Shown here in pieces: positions 25,575-34,633 of a DNA stretch of 64,000 nt. The first letter of the stretch is position 1. Each line of letters begins with the position of its first letter. The notes below the pieces were generated by a model that saw only the letters and a program-made list of their open reading frames with translations, had not been told where the DNA came from and ran no database searches. The translations under genes and the position numbers were made by a program. Source of the DNA: CAYGVX01 sp964544285 (GTDB lineage Archaea; Thermoproteota; Bathyarchaeia; Bathyarchaeales; SOJC01); NCBI GenBank assembly GCA_964544285.1, contig CAZJAQ010000001.1:38544-102543 (forward strand). The letters are read 5' to 3'.

Positions 25575-28376
25575 GTGTTTTCCTACGCGTTGAAGAGAGT
25601 GGTTCGTTCCGTTGGTCTCTTCGCTGCATTGCTGTTAGGCGTAGTTCTGGCATCCACGTTCTTCACTGGCATAAACATCGGCGCCGACACCACTGCAAAA
25701 GCTGCCTTAACCCAGCAGCTGAACCGGGTTCTGGTGGACATAACTGCCAGTAGATATGGTTCGCCCCTAGCTTCTACGACTTGGACTGCCGCCGCTGAAA
25801 ACGTTGCTCTAGTCAACGGAGTGGTCGATACTGAGGTCATTTCTAGAGTTGACTTGTATGGAGAGAGTTTGCCGAAGAACTATTCGTACTTCAGAGTGGC
25901 AGGAATAACTGAGGGTTCGCGGGTCTACAGAGGTTTGAACGTGACGTCGGGTGCCAGCTTGCTCCAAGAAGATGAGGCTTACGTGTGGGTTGGTTCTTCG
26001 GACGCAGACAAGTTGAAGATAAACGACACGTTAACGTTCAGCTATTCACTCTGGATTGACTACACGTATGTGAATGTAAGTTTACAGTTTAAAGTCGCAG
26101 GCTTTGTAAACCTAGACGACACGGCGTTAGCCCTTGTTTCGGGGCAGTACCAGAACGATGGTGTGATAATTTACACGCCGTCAATACGGGACGATGTCAA
26201 GTTGATTTATCCTTATGGAAACATTCTCATCGTAAGCTGGGAAAAAACCTTTGCAGAATTCCTCGACACGGTCTATGCACTTCATCCGCAATACAGTCCC
26301 TTGGGCACCGAAATCTTGGTGTTCATCGATCGAGAGGCAGTCATAAACCCGTGGGACATTGGGGCTTCGCAGGAGGCTATAGGGCGTATTATCCTGCAGA
26401 TAAACAACGTAGTGGCAGAATTCGGCATCACTGCTTACAGTAACCTGCAGAATGCTTTGAACACGTACCAGTATCTTTCTGTGGGGATGAGGATTTCTTT
26501 TTTGGTTGTGGCTCTGCCCGTGTTCTTCGTGGCATGGTACGTTGGGACCACGGTATCCGACGTGTCATTCAACCTTAGACGGCGGGAGATAGGCTTACTG
26601 TTAGCTAAGGGTTTCTCTTCGGGACAGCTTTTCCGCTTGTTTTTGTCAGAATCTTTGATGATCGGAATCCTCGGCGGTCTAATCGGAGTGGGCTTAAGCT
26701 TCTTACTTAGCCCTTACTTCGTCACTGTCATAGGAAGCGAGTTTAGCGGGACAGCCCCTGTCTTAACCCTCGAAGTCATAATCTTGGCGATTGTTTTCAG
26801 CACGGGCATAACCCTCCTCTCAACGTTTGGACCCTCGAGAAGAGCTGCAAAACTCCCAGCAGTAGATGCCTTAAAAGAGTACATGTACGTCGAGGAGTCT
26901 AAACCTCTCAAGCAAAGATGGCCTTTCGTCGCCCTCTTCCTCGGCAGTTACAAAATAAGCATGTTCCTCGTGGGCATACCCGACTTGATGCAGTATTTCA
27001 TGGGTCGACCTCCGCCGACCACAAACATATTCGTCATGATTCTCTTGGGAACGTGGATAATCGTCGATACCATGTTAACACCGATCGCACCGTTGCTTTT
27101 CTTCTGGGGTTTCACGAAAATCTTCATCCGCGGCTCTTTAGGGTTTCAGGAATTAGTGACAAGAGCAGCTAGATTCCTCGGAGACTTGGGCGCGTTGGCG
27201 ACAAAGAACGTGCGGAGAAACCCAGCCAGAGTCGCCTCGGTTGCCTTCTTAATCGCCATGATAATCGGCTACAGCTTTCAGACGGTTGGTGCTCTTGCCA
27301 GCGAAGACGACTACATAATTCGCCAAATCAAAGCCAACGTAGGCGCAGACATAAGCGTCTCCTTGACGAGTTTAGATAACGCCACGGAAGTATTGGGAAA
27401 CATAACGGATTTACCCGGAGTGGAGTCTACAACTATCGAGTATTCCTTTAGTGGGGAAGACCAATCACTCGTCGCCGTCGAGCCTCAAGAATGGTTGTTG
27501 ACAGCTTACTACGAGAATGAATGGTTTACAGGAAGCGATGTCGCTACGGCATTTCAACAAATGGCTAATGACAACAACACAGTCATCTTAGAACGTACAG
27601 CGGCGAGCAACTTGGAACTTGGAGTCGGCGACTTTTTCACTCTCGTCGTCGGCTCCAGAACGACAAAACTCAGAGTGGTGGGATTCTTTGGACCACAAAC
27701 AAGCGGAGGGGCTCAGCCTGTTTTTGGACCCAGCCAATTCTACCCGAGTTACTCCTTCTGGTCATACGTTCCCGCAAACCTGTACCACTCAATGAGTAGT
27801 GCCGTGTTTGCGTTCGGAGAAATCTTAGTCAAGCTTGACGCAGGTGCAAACGGAACGAACGTAGCTGATCAGATTCGAGGTCTTAATTTAAGCGACATCA
27901 GCTATGTTTACTCCGTTGACGAACAGCTTAAGGAGAGAGAAATCAACCTAATATTGAGCGGCACCAAGAACGTTCAACGAATAGGGGTAATCTTTGCAGT
28001 TGTGGCGGCTTCGGTGGCTACAGCCCTTGTCGCGCTCGTGAGTCTGCAGGAACGCAAGAAGGAAGTGACCATAATGAACGTTCGAGGATTCTCTCTCAAA
28101 CAACTAATCACGATGCTGCTCGCGGAGAACACGTCCATCGTAGTTTTTTCAGTAATACTAGGCGCCATAGTAGGTTTAATCATAGTCCACGGCAGCGTAG
28201 CCGCCCTTAACGCCTCCCAATATGTCACGCTTGTGGTTCATCGCATGGTGTTCCCGCCAGATGCCATACTGACTCTGGCAGCATCTTTGAGTCTAGTTTT
28301 CGCCTCCTCGATACTCCCGATAATCGCCATCACGAAAAGGTATGTTTCAAGGTTGGAGAGGATTGTGAGAGCTTGA
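25575..28376 (+). CDS. FtsX-like ABC transporter permease
   Basis: 933 aa with MacB/LolC topology: an N-terminal signal helix, a large extracytoplasmic domain (residues about 35-290), three helices with a FtsX domain (SFNLRRREIGLLLAKGFSSG), a further extracytoplasmic region and a second FtsX set (VSLQERKKEVTIMNVRGFSLKQL). Such duplicated permeases power extrusion or mechanotransmission of lipoproteins, peptides or peptidases rather than classical transport. GTG start at 25575. It overlaps the ATPase gene, so they form one transporter. Confidence 0.87.
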   Translation: MFSYALKRVVRSVGLFAALLLGVVLASTFFTGINIGADTTAKAALTQQLNRVLVDITASRYGSPLASTTWTAAAENVALVNGVVDTEVISRVDLYGESLPKNYSYFRVAGITEGSRVYRGLNVTSGASLLQEDEAYVWVGSSDADKLKINDTLTFSYSLWIDYTYVNVSLQFKVAGFVNLDDTALALVSGQYQNDGVIIYTPSIRDDVKLIYPYGNILIVSWEKTFAEFLDTVYALHPQYSPLGTEILVFIDREAVINPWDIGASQEAIGRIILQINNVVAEFGITAYSNLQNALNTYQYLSVGMRISFLVVALPVFFVAWYVGTTVSDVSFNLRRREIGLLLAKGFSSGQLFRLFLSESLMIGILGGLIGVGLSFLLSPYFVTVIGSEFSGTAPVLTLEVIILAIVFSTGITLLSTFGPSRRAAKLPAVDALKEYMYVEESKPLKQRWPFVALFLGSYKISMFLVGIPDLMQYFMGRPPPTTNIFVMILLGTWIIVDTMLTPIAPLLFFWGFTKIFIRGSLGFQELVTRAARFLGDLGALATKNVRRNPARVASVAFLIAMIIGYSFQTVGALASEDDYIIRQIKANVGADISVSLTSLDNATEVLGNITDLPGVESTTIEYSFSGEDQSLVAVEPQEWLLTAYYENEWFTGSDVATAFQQMANDNNTVILERTAASNLELGVGDFFTLVVGSRTTKLRVVGFFGPQTSGGAQPVFGPSQFYPSYSFWSYVPANLYHSMSSAVFAFGEILVKLDAGANGTNVADQIRGLNLSDISYVYSVDEQLKEREINLILSGTKNVQRIGVIFAVVAASVATALVALVSLQERKKEVTIMNVRGFSLKQLITMLLAENTSIVVFSVILGAIVGLIIVHGSVAALNASQYVTLVVHRMVFPPDAILTLAASLSLVFASSILPIIAITKRYVSRLERIVRA

Positions 28377-28381
28377 AAGGC

Positions 28382-29269
28382 ATGAATGTAATAGTGAAAG
28401 ATTTGATACGGGTATACCGTCTGGGAAGTGTCGAAGTTCAAGCCCTCAGGGGCTTAAACATGGAAGTAGAAGAGGGAGAAATGGTCTCAGTCATCGGTCC
28501 TAGCGGAAGCGGCAAAACCACGCTGCTCAACATAGTTGGCGGGCTTGACCAAGCAACCGCCGGCAACGTGCAGGTGGGCGATGTCACAGTGACGGCTTTG
28601 CAGCCATCACAGCTCGTGGACTTTCGGAGAAAGCATGTAGGGCACATTTTCCAAACCTTAAACTTGATTCCAACATTAACCGCCGCTGAGAACGTTGAGT
28701 TGCCCATGATAGCGATGGGTGCCTCTCATGCATTCCGTGGTCAAAGGGTCAAGCAGCTGTTAGATACGGTGGGTTTAACAGAGCGTGCCAACCACAAGCC
28801 AGACGAACTAAGCGGCGGTGAGCAACAGCGTGTAGCCATAGCTGCAGCGTTGGCGAACGACGCTCCTGTGTTGTTGGCAGACGAGCCTACAGGCGAGTTG
28901 GACACGGTGAACGCTAAAATCGTCGTAGACTATCTGTCGAGGGTAAACAAGGAACTCGGCAAGACTATTATAATGGTGACCCACGACCCTAACGTTGCAC
29001 GAGCAGCAGACTGCATACTGAAAATAGAAGACGGGGTAATCAAAGCTGCACTCACTCCAGCGCAGATCGTGAAAGAAGAGGCTGCAGTCTCGTACGTTGA
29101 TCAGCTTAGAGCAAGAGTAGCGGACATCGAGGCACAATTGGCGAAGCTTGATGAAGATTTCAAGGCTGGCAAAATAGGCGGTGATGAATATGTGGAGAGG
29201 AGACAACGTTTGAAGCAGACGAGGAACAGTCTCGACGAAGAGCTCCACCGTATGGGAATCGTCACCTGA
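28382..29269 (+). CDS. ABC transporter ATPase, LolD/MacB type
   Basis: 295 aa. Walker A GPSGSGKTT, Q-loop HIFQTLNLIP, signature LSGGEQQR, Walker B VLLADEPTGELD and switch histidine VTHDPN are intact. A C-terminal coiled coil of about 60 residues (VDQLRARVADIEAQLAKL onward) is an extension beyond the usual 225-aa domain and may hold the two subunits together or bind a partner. The ATG at 28382 follows the permease stop by 5 nt. A TTG at 28373, overlapping the stop as TTGA, is an alternative start. Confidence 0.92.
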   Translation: MNVIVKDLIRVYRLGSVEVQALRGLNMEVEEGEMVSVIGPSGSGKTTLLNIVGGLDQATAGNVQVGDVTVTALQPSQLVDFRRKHVGHIFQTLNLIPTLTAAENVELPMIAMGASHAFRGQRVKQLLDTVGLTERANHKPDELSGGEQQRVAIAAALANDAPVLLADEPTGELDTVNAKIVVDYLSRVNKELGKTIIMVTHDPNVARAADCILKIEDGVIKAALTPAQIVKEEAAVSYVDQLRARVADIEAQLAKLDEDFKAGKIGGDEYVERRQRLKQTRNSLDEELHRMGIVT

Positions 29270-29300
29270 CCGCTAACCTACTCAGCAGAAGGGCGCTCTC

Positions 29301-29969
29301 ATGAAAATGAAATTCTGGCGTCGCAAATGGTTTTTCACGATACTCGCCATAATCATTCTAGCCATAGCCTTGGTGCTAGTTGCTCTCCGAATCAACTTTG
29401 GACAGAGGGAGGACGCTGTCCTCAGGTATTTCTCTGAGCAAGAAGGAATGCCGCAGACTTTTCTTCAACTCGAACAACTTACGCCTCTAAGTTCTGTGGT
29501 GCTCTGCTGGTGGGACTATGGGCGGGCGGTTAGACTGTGGAGTCACAGGGAAGTGAACGAGGCTTATCCGTCAAAGGACATTTGGCATTCTGTTGGAGCC
29601 AGTCGGGATCCTTGGCATAACATGGAAGCCCAACTTTTTGGGACATGGGGGTCTTCTGAAAAGATTCATGATTTGGCGAGGATTTTCATGCTGCCCGAGG
29701 AGCAGTCTCTCCCTATTATGGGGAGCTACGGCGTAACGTATGCTGTGGTCTTCGTACCAGACGACTTGCAGAAGTTTGGCTGGATTGCTGAAATCGCCGG
29801 GTACAACGCCTCAGAGTACCTAACTCAACAAGAAGGCGTCTATCAGCCTACGGCGCTGGGCTCTCAGGCGACGTTGTTACGTTTGTTGTTCGATGATACT
29901 TTGCATCCGCAGCATTTTACGAAGCTCTTCGACAACGGCAAGGGCAAGATATACAGAGTTAACTACTAG
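29301..29969 (+). CDS. Single-helix protein with STT3/AglB-like WWDYG motif
   Basis: 222 aa: a cytoplasmic basic start, one membrane helix (about 11-31) and an extracytoplasmic domain. W70-W71-D72-Y73-G74 reproduces the WWDYG sequon-binding motif of oligosaccharyltransferases, in the usual strand context SVVLCWWDYGRAVRLW. Later AVVFVPDDLQKFGWIAEIAG and DLARIFML also resemble the C-terminal part of STT3/AglB. The 13-helix catalytic membrane domain is absent, so it cannot be a complete transferase. It lies 31 nt after the ABC ATPase and is probably co-transcribed. Confidence 0.65.
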   Translation: MKMKFWRRKWFFTILAIIILAIALVLVALRINFGQREDAVLRYFSEQEGMPQTFLQLEQLTPLSSVVLCWWDYGRAVRLWSHREVNEAYPSKDIWHSVGASRDPWHNMEAQLFGTWGSSEKIHDLARIFMLPEEQSLPIMGSYGVTYAVVFVPDDLQKFGWIAEIAGYNASEYLTQQEGVYQPTALGSQATLLRLLFDDTLHPQHFTKLFDNGKGKIYRVNY

Positions 29970-29982
29970 GGCAGACCAAGCT

Positions 29983-31362
29983 TCAAATGCGGACTTTAAG
30001 CAAAACAAAAACTATGAGGTATAGGGCGTAGCTTATCAAGATCAAGCCGCTGATTGCCCTGATTTTGGACTGATGCCTGTAAGTGCTTCTAGCCAGCTTC
30101 GAAACCGAACCCGCGAAGATCCCAATGCCGACGAAGGGAATCGCCGCTCCCAACAAGAACACGAGAATAACAAAGAAGAGAGTCTCAGGAAGCAACAGGG
30201 GCATCATGGAAACGAAGATAGGTGCAATGCAGGGGTCGAGAAAGTAGAAAACGAACCCAAGGAGGAAGAGCCCAGCGTACGTGAAGACGTACTTTCTCGC
30301 CAACTTCTTGATCAGAGGCTTCGACTGAATCGACATCCTTGAAGGAAATCTTAGTACTCCTAGCAAGTTTAGCCCAAAGATTATGGCGAAGACGCTGACG
30401 ACCCACGTTAAGGAGAGCTGGAGTGTGGGCATGGAAAGCATAGCTAACCCGAAGGCGAGGGCTAGAATTAGGGTGGCGGAGAGGAAGCCCGCTCCGAACG
30501 TCATGACCCTCGAAAAGCTCTCCTTGAAGTGAGAAGATTTGCCTATGGTGTAGCTTAGGACGAAGGAAAGCAGTATGATTAGGCATGGGGAAAAGGTTTC
30601 AAAGAAGCCCAACGAGAAGGCAACAAAAAACAGCGCAAGGGCACTATCAGAAGATGGTGTTCTAAGCTCGATATTGTCGTAAACGTAGTTGTTGTTGGCC
30701 AACACGGTTTCACCCAAAACAGACTGGGCTTCAACCCTTATGACATAACTCCCAGTTGTTTGGTTTGTTGTGTCCCAAACAAAAATCATTGAAACCTCAT
30801 TCTTTGGACCTAAGCTTGTGATTAGTTGAGTTCCAATCAAAGTCTCGTTGAAATAGACGCTAACGCTGAAATTCTCAGTTTCAACTCCATAGTTCTTGGC
30901 GGTGGTGTTGATGTTAACCTTTTCACCAATCTTAACGGAAGTGCTCGACGGGATGACTTTAGTTATGGCAACGTCATGAATAGAGTTAGTCAAGTAGGCG
31001 TCGAGAATTTCCCGTAGATAGGTTTCGTTAACATAACCCTTAAACACCCTTTCATAATTTACCACAATGGTATTCCAGTCTGTAGGACTAATACCGTAGC
31101 TTAATTCTTTCTCACCAGATGAGTAGAAGAACAACCTTACCACTGAGACTCTTGAGCCGTAGTCGTTATGGATAGCGTTCACTGTTTGATTGTTGTGAAG
31201 CCATGTTTCATATGCTTCAAGACTGCATGTAGTGCAGAGGGGCGGCTCATAGTAGAAGAATTCGATGGGCACGGGTTCCACTGAATAGCCCGACCTTACG
31301 AATACCAATATGACTAAAAGGCAGGCAGCGAATGCAAGTGAAAGCGTTCTTGCTTTTGACAT
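29983..31362 (-). CDS. DsbD/CcdA-type thiol transporter with thioredoxin-like and CARDB-like domains
   Basis: 459 aa with a signal peptide. An extracytoplasmic thioredoxin-like domain carries C43-x2-C46 (PPLCTTCSLEA). A CARDB-like beta domain follows (residues about 125-225: KVIPSSTSVKIGEKVNI to LANNNYVYDN). The C-terminal CcdA-type membrane domain has one cysteine in TFSPCLIILLSF and another in YFLDPCIAPIF. The family moves electrons from cytoplasmic thioredoxin to outside disulfides. The domain order is reversed from E. coli DsbD, where the thioredoxin-like domain is C-terminal. The start is the ATG at 31362. Confidence 0.83.
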   Translation of the reverse strand: MSKARTLSLAFAACLLVILVFVRSGYSVEPVPIEFFYYEPPLCTTCSLEAYETWLHNNQTVNAIHNDYGSRVSVVRLFFYSSGEKELSYGISPTDWNTIVVNYERVFKGYVNETYLREILDAYLTNSIHDVAITKVIPSSTSVKIGEKVNINTTAKNYGVETENFSVSVYFNETLIGTQLITSLGPKNEVSMIFVWDTTNQTTGSYVIRVEAQSVLGETVLANNNYVYDNIELRTPSSDSALALFFVAFSLGFFETFSPCLIILLSFVLSYTIGKSSHFKESFSRVMTFGAGFLSATLILALAFGLAMLSMPTLQLSLTWVVSVFAIIFGLNLLGVLRFPSRMSIQSKPLIKKLARKYVFTYAGLFLLGFVFYFLDPCIAPIFVSMMPLLLPETLFFVILVFLLGAAIPFVGIGIFAGSVSKLARSTYRHQSKIRAISGLILISYALYLIVFVLLKVRI

Positions 31363-31399
31363 GTTACTCAGATGGGTAAATCGCCCTGCTGTATTAAAA

Positions 31400-31422
31400 C
31401 GTTGTAGAATAATCTTCTATAA
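31400..31422. repeat. Intergenic hairpin, operator or RNA element
   Basis: GTTGTAGAA (31400-31408) and TTCTATAAC (31414-31422) are inverted copies separated by 5 nt. The rest of the 200-nt stretch 31363-31563 holds the promoters of the flanking divergent genes and a second imperfect hairpin (GTGGGGAA...TTCCACCCAC near 31439); no reading frame is seen. Confidence 0.4.
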
Positions 31423-31563
31423 CCGCTCTAAGACTATTGTGGGGAAGATTTCCACCCACTGATGATAGGAAGGAGATGTTGGGTGCGAGTCTAAGCTGAT
31501 GCGCAAGCCACAACGCTTAAGAATTGAAACACTTTACTCGTATGGAAAGGAGAGAAAGATTCC

Positions 31564-31863
31564 ATGAGTGCAGTAGAAATGAAGAGAAAAGCCCGGGCAT
31601 TCGTCCTCATCGAGACACATCCAGGAGAAGAAGAGGAGGTAATGAAAAAGCTGCTCCAAATAAACGAAGTCAAAGAAGCACACATCTACTCTGGAGAAAT
31701 GGATATAATCGCAGTCTTGGAAACAGACCGAGAAGTGGTCGCCCCGAGCTCCAAGAAGATTTCAGACGTTGTCATACGCAAGATTCAAAGCATCCCCGGA
31801 ATCCAGGATACTGAAACAATAATTCCGACAACCTCGAAAACCAAGTGGACTGAAAAAGCCTAA
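31564..31863 (+). CDS. Stand-alone Lrp/AsnC ligand-binding (RAM) domain protein
   Basis: 99 aa. The alpha/beta RAM fold is seen in ARAFVLIETHPGEEEEVMKKL, VKEAHIYSGEMDIIAVLE and IPGIQDTETIIP. No helix-turn-helix is present, as in the small SraRAM-type archaeal proteins that bind amino acids and may modulate full-length Lrp regulators by mixing subunits. GGAG lies 11 nt before the ATG; the Met at codon 6 is an alternative. It is monocistronic. Confidence 0.88.
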   Translation: MSAVEMKRKARAFVLIETHPGEEEEVMKKLLQINEVKEAHIYSGEMDIIAVLETDREVVAPSSKKISDVVIRKIQSIPGIQDTETIIPTTSKTKWTEKA

Positions 31864-31924
31864 GCATGATGCCCAAGCTAAACAAATTAATGCGCGTATT
31901 CGCTGACTATCCCTACCAACCTCT

Positions 31925-32956
31925 CTAGCCGAAGAACACTTTGGCTATTTCGTAAAGCTTCAAGTCCACAGTTTTTCTTTTACCGATAACATCCTTCAAC
32001 GGAACAGAGACAAAGTCGTTTCCCCGAAGCGCCACCATGTGCCCGAACTTGTTTTCGTGGACGAGGTCTATTGCGGCGATGCCGTATCTGGTGGCTATGA
32101 CTCTGTCGAAGGCTATAGGTGACCCGCCCCGTTGAAGATGCCCAAGAACCACCACTCTGGTCTCGATGTCCTCGCATCTGTCCTCGATCTCTTTGCCCAA
32201 GTAATAGCCCACGCCGCCAAGCCTGACATGTCCAAACTCGTCGACGCGGCTGCTGTAGACAACTTCTTCGCCTCCTTTGGGCTTCGCGCCCTCGGCGACG
32301 ACGATTAGGCTGAAGTTTCTGCCACGTTTCTGTCGTCGCTTGATGTATTCGCATACCTCGTCGACGTCGAAAGGTTTCTCGGGGATTAAGATGACGTCTG
32401 CTCCTCCGGCGAGCCCAGCCCACAGGGCAATCCACCCTGTGTATCTGCCCATCACTTCGAGGATTATGACTCTGTGATGTGCCTCTGCCGTAGTGTGGAG
32501 TCGGTCAAGAGCCTCGCAGGCTATTGAGACTGCTGTTTGGAACCCGAAAGTGTAGTCGGTGCCGGCGAGGTCGTTGTCGATTGTTTTAGGCACGCCTACG
32601 CAGGGAAGCCCTATCTCGTAGAGCTTGTAAGCCACGCCTAATGTGTCGTCTCCGCCGATGGCTATTACTGCGTTAATCTTATGCTTCTTCACGTTTTTTA
32701 GAATACTTTGTGGTCCGTCTTCGCTCTTGAATGGGTTCGTCCTTGAGGTTCCTAGGATGGAGCCTCCACGGGGCAGCATGCCCGAAGTGGTTTTCAAGTC
32801 TAATGGGATTAATTCGTCTTCGACTAGTCCTCGCCACCCGTCTTTGATTCCGACGGTTTCGTAGTCGTATTCTTGAATTGCTTTCCTCACGATGGCTCTA
32901 ATTACTGCGTTGATTCCTGGGGCGTCTCCCCCTCCGCTTAATATCCCAACTCTCAT
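31925..32956 (-). CDS. pfkA: Phosphofructokinase with PPi-type active-site residues
   Basis: 343 aa, PfkA family: N-terminal GILSGGGDAPGINAVIR and catalytic TIDND (125-129, base D127). Position 104 is Asp (GGDDT, 101-105) and 124 is Lys (PKTIDND). Characterised ATP enzymes carry Gly at both positions, while pyrophosphate-dependent enzymes carry Asp/Glu and Lys. A reversible PPi-dependent enzyme is therefore predicted. The ATG at 32956 follows a GGAAGGA site; the frame extends to 33022 without reason. It lies 16 nt after the aldolase and is co-transcribed with it. Confidence 0.9.
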   Translation of the reverse strand: MRVGILSGGGDAPGINAVIRAIVRKAIQEYDYETVGIKDGWRGLVEDELIPLDLKTTSGMLPRGGSILGTSRTNPFKSEDGPQSILKNVKKHKINAVIAIGGDDTLGVAYKLYEIGLPCVGVPKTIDNDLAGTDYTFGFQTAVSIACEALDRLHTTAEAHHRVIILEVMGRYTGWIALWAGLAGGADVILIPEKPFDVDEVCEYIKRRQKRGRNFSLIVVAEGAKPKGGEEVVYSSRVDEFGHVRLGGVGYYLGKEIEDRCEDIETRVVVLGHLQRGGSPIAFDRVIATRYGIAAIDLVHENKFGHMVALRGNDFVSVPLKDVIGKRKTVDLKLYEIAKVFFG

Positions 32957-32972
32957 GTTTCCTTCCTTCTTC

Positions 32973-33893
32973 TTAGGGTGCCTTGTCTGAGCTCCCGAAC
33001 AGCCGCATCTTGTCCTTAACAACCTCTTTCATGGTTCCTCTTGCTGGGCCTAAGACTTTTCGTGGGTCGTATTCTTTTGGCGAGGTGGCTAAGACTTCGC
33101 GCACTGCGCCGGTGAAGGCTAACCGCAGGTCGGTGTCGATGTTTATCTTCGATATTCCCAGCGATATGGCTTTTTGGATGTGGTCTGTGGGGATTCCTTT
33201 GGCTCCGGCTAGTTCTGCGCCGTACTTGGTGGCTTTTTCGATTATCCATTGGGGAACGCTTGATGCCCCGTGCAGAACCAGTAGAACGTCCACTTTTTTC
33301 CTGATAGTTTTCAGCCTTTCGAAATCCAGTTTTGGTTCTCCCTTGAACTTGTAGGCTCCGTGGGAGGTGCCGATTGCGACTGCGAGGGCGTCCACGCCCG
33401 CGCGTTTTACGAATTCTTTTGCGGCGTCGGGGTCTGTTAGGACTGCTTCTTTTTCTTCAACTGTTGACTCTTCGACGCCTGCTAGTCTTCCGAGTTCTGC
33501 TTCGACAGACACGCCTTTTGGATGGGCTAATTCCACGACTTTCTTTGTGGTGGCGATGTTTTCTTCAAAGCTGAGGTGTGATGCGTCTATCATGACGGAG
33601 GTGAAGCCTGCTTCTACGCATTTTTTCACGGTTTCTATGTCTTCTCCGTGGTCGAGGTGTAGGGACACGGGTTGTGGGAGTGTTTTTGCTGCCACTTTTG
33701 CTATTGTGGCTAAGTATTCTAGTCCTGCATATTTGATGGCGCTGGGGGTTACTGCGATGATTGCTGGTGATTTTTCTTCGGCTGCTGCTTCGGTGATGGC
33801 TAGTAGGGTTTCGAGGTTGTTTATGTTGAAGGCGCCGACGGCGTAGCCTTTTGCTGCGGCGGTTGACATGATTTTTTTGTTTGTGGTGAGCAT
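32973..33893 (-). CDS. fba: Class II fructose-bisphosphate/ketose-bisphosphate aldolase
   Basis: 306 aa, zinc-dependent class II aldolase. Visible residues: SLHLDHGED (D81 acid/base, H82 zinc), EAELGRLAGVEES, the zinc histidine in AIGTSHGAYKFKG and LHGASSVP, then a phosphate-binding KINIDTDLRLAF. The ATG at 33893 is supported by a TATA box about 40 nt upstream. The 585-codon frame that runs on to 34730 is an arginine-rich shadow of the upstream membrane gene. Archaea more often use class I or bifunctional aldolases, so a bacterial origin is possible. Confidence 0.93.
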   Translation of the reverse strand: MLTTNKKIMSTAAAKGYAVGAFNINNLETLLAITEAAAEEKSPAIIAVTPSAIKYAGLEYLATIAKVAAKTLPQPVSLHLDHGEDIETVKKCVEAGFTSVMIDASHLSFEENIATTKKVVELAHPKGVSVEAELGRLAGVEESTVEEKEAVLTDPDAAKEFVKRAGVDALAVAIGTSHGAYKFKGEPKLDFERLKTIRKKVDVLLVLHGASSVPQWIIEKATKYGAELAGAKGIPTDHIQKAISLGISKINIDTDLRLAFTGAVREVLATSPKEYDPRKVLGPARGTMKEVVKDKMRLFGSSDKAP

Positions 33894-33928
33894 TTTAGGT
33901 CTCAGAGTGTTATTCGAGTCACGAGTAT

Positions 33929-33937
33929 TAAAAATGT
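33929..33937 (-). promoter_or_regulatory. TATA box of the aldolase-phosphofructokinase operon
   Basis: TTTTTAATA on the minus strand; predicted transcript start is near 33906, about 13 nt before the ATG at 33893. Confidence 0.5.
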
Positions 33938-33940
33938 AAG

Positions 33941-34618
33941 CTAGGTCAGTATTCTTGAGAGGATTGCGGGCAGGAGGACTTCGCCTATTGCGTATGGGAT
34001 TACCACGGCGAGGGTTCCGACGAAGACCATTTCTGCTCCTGAGGTGAGCCAGTTTTTGTTTGTGAAGGTTGTTTTCCACACGCCTACCGTGAAGAGGGGT
34101 GCGAAGGTGATGGCTGAAGCGGCGAGCAGGCTGCTTTGAGGGGCGGTGATGAGGAGGTATGGGATTATGGGGACGAGCCCTCCTACGACGAAGGCGAGGA
34201 ACATGATTAGTCCCACTTTGATGGGGTTTGCGAAGCGTTCTTCGAAGAGTCCGAGTTCTTCTTTCATCATGGAGTCCAGCCAAGTTTGTTTGTCGCCTGT
34301 TATGCGGTCGACTATTAGGCGTAGTTCTTCGTCGGTGAACTGGGCTTTTTTCTGGTATACTTGTCGGATTTCTTCTCGTTCTATCTCTGGGAGTTCTTCG
34401 ATTTCCCGCTTTTCTCGTTCGATTTCGCTCTTGTGGTGTTCGATTTCGGATTTGGAGGAGATGTAGGCGTCTATTCCCATGGAGATTGCGCCCGCCACGA
34501 CGCCTGAGATTCCGGCGACTAGTATGTGGCTTCTGATTAGGGCGCCGCCCGTGACTCCGGCTAGGAGGGCTAGTGTTGAGATGGAGTCGTCGTTGAAGCC
34601 GAAGACGATTTCTCTCAC
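33941..34618 (-). CDS. VIT/CCC1-family transporter, N-terminus separated by in-frame TAG
   Basis: 225 aa from GTG at 34618. The family start REIVFGFNDDSISTLALLAGVTGG is recognisable as VFGFND plus LALLAGVTGG. About five helices flank a charged cytoplasmic segment (residues about 55-115) like the metal-binding domain of plant VIT1. Members move Fe2+ or Mn2+ out of the cytosol. Upstream the frame continues as R-TAG-H-K-K-I-N before this GTG, so the protein may normally start earlier, at ATG 34711. No ribosome site precedes the GTG. Confidence 0.75.
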   Translation of the reverse strand: MREIVFGFNDDSISTLALLAGVTGGALIRSHILVAGISGVVAGAISMGIDAYISSKSEIEHHKSEIEREKREIEELPEIEREEIRQVYQKKAQFTDEELRLIVDRITGDKQTWLDSMMKEELGLFEERFANPIKVGLIMFLAFVVGGLVPIIPYLLITAPQSSLLAASAITFAPLFTVGVWKTTFTNKNWLTSGAEMVFVGTLAVVIPYAIGEVLLPAILSRILT

Positions 34619-34633
34619 GTTTATTTTTTTGTG

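Noticed and set aside
31458..31500. C/D box sRNA (CTGATGA near 31460, CTGA near 31496)
   Set aside because: The spacing between the boxes does not fit a C-D' or C'-D unit, and no second box pair is present.
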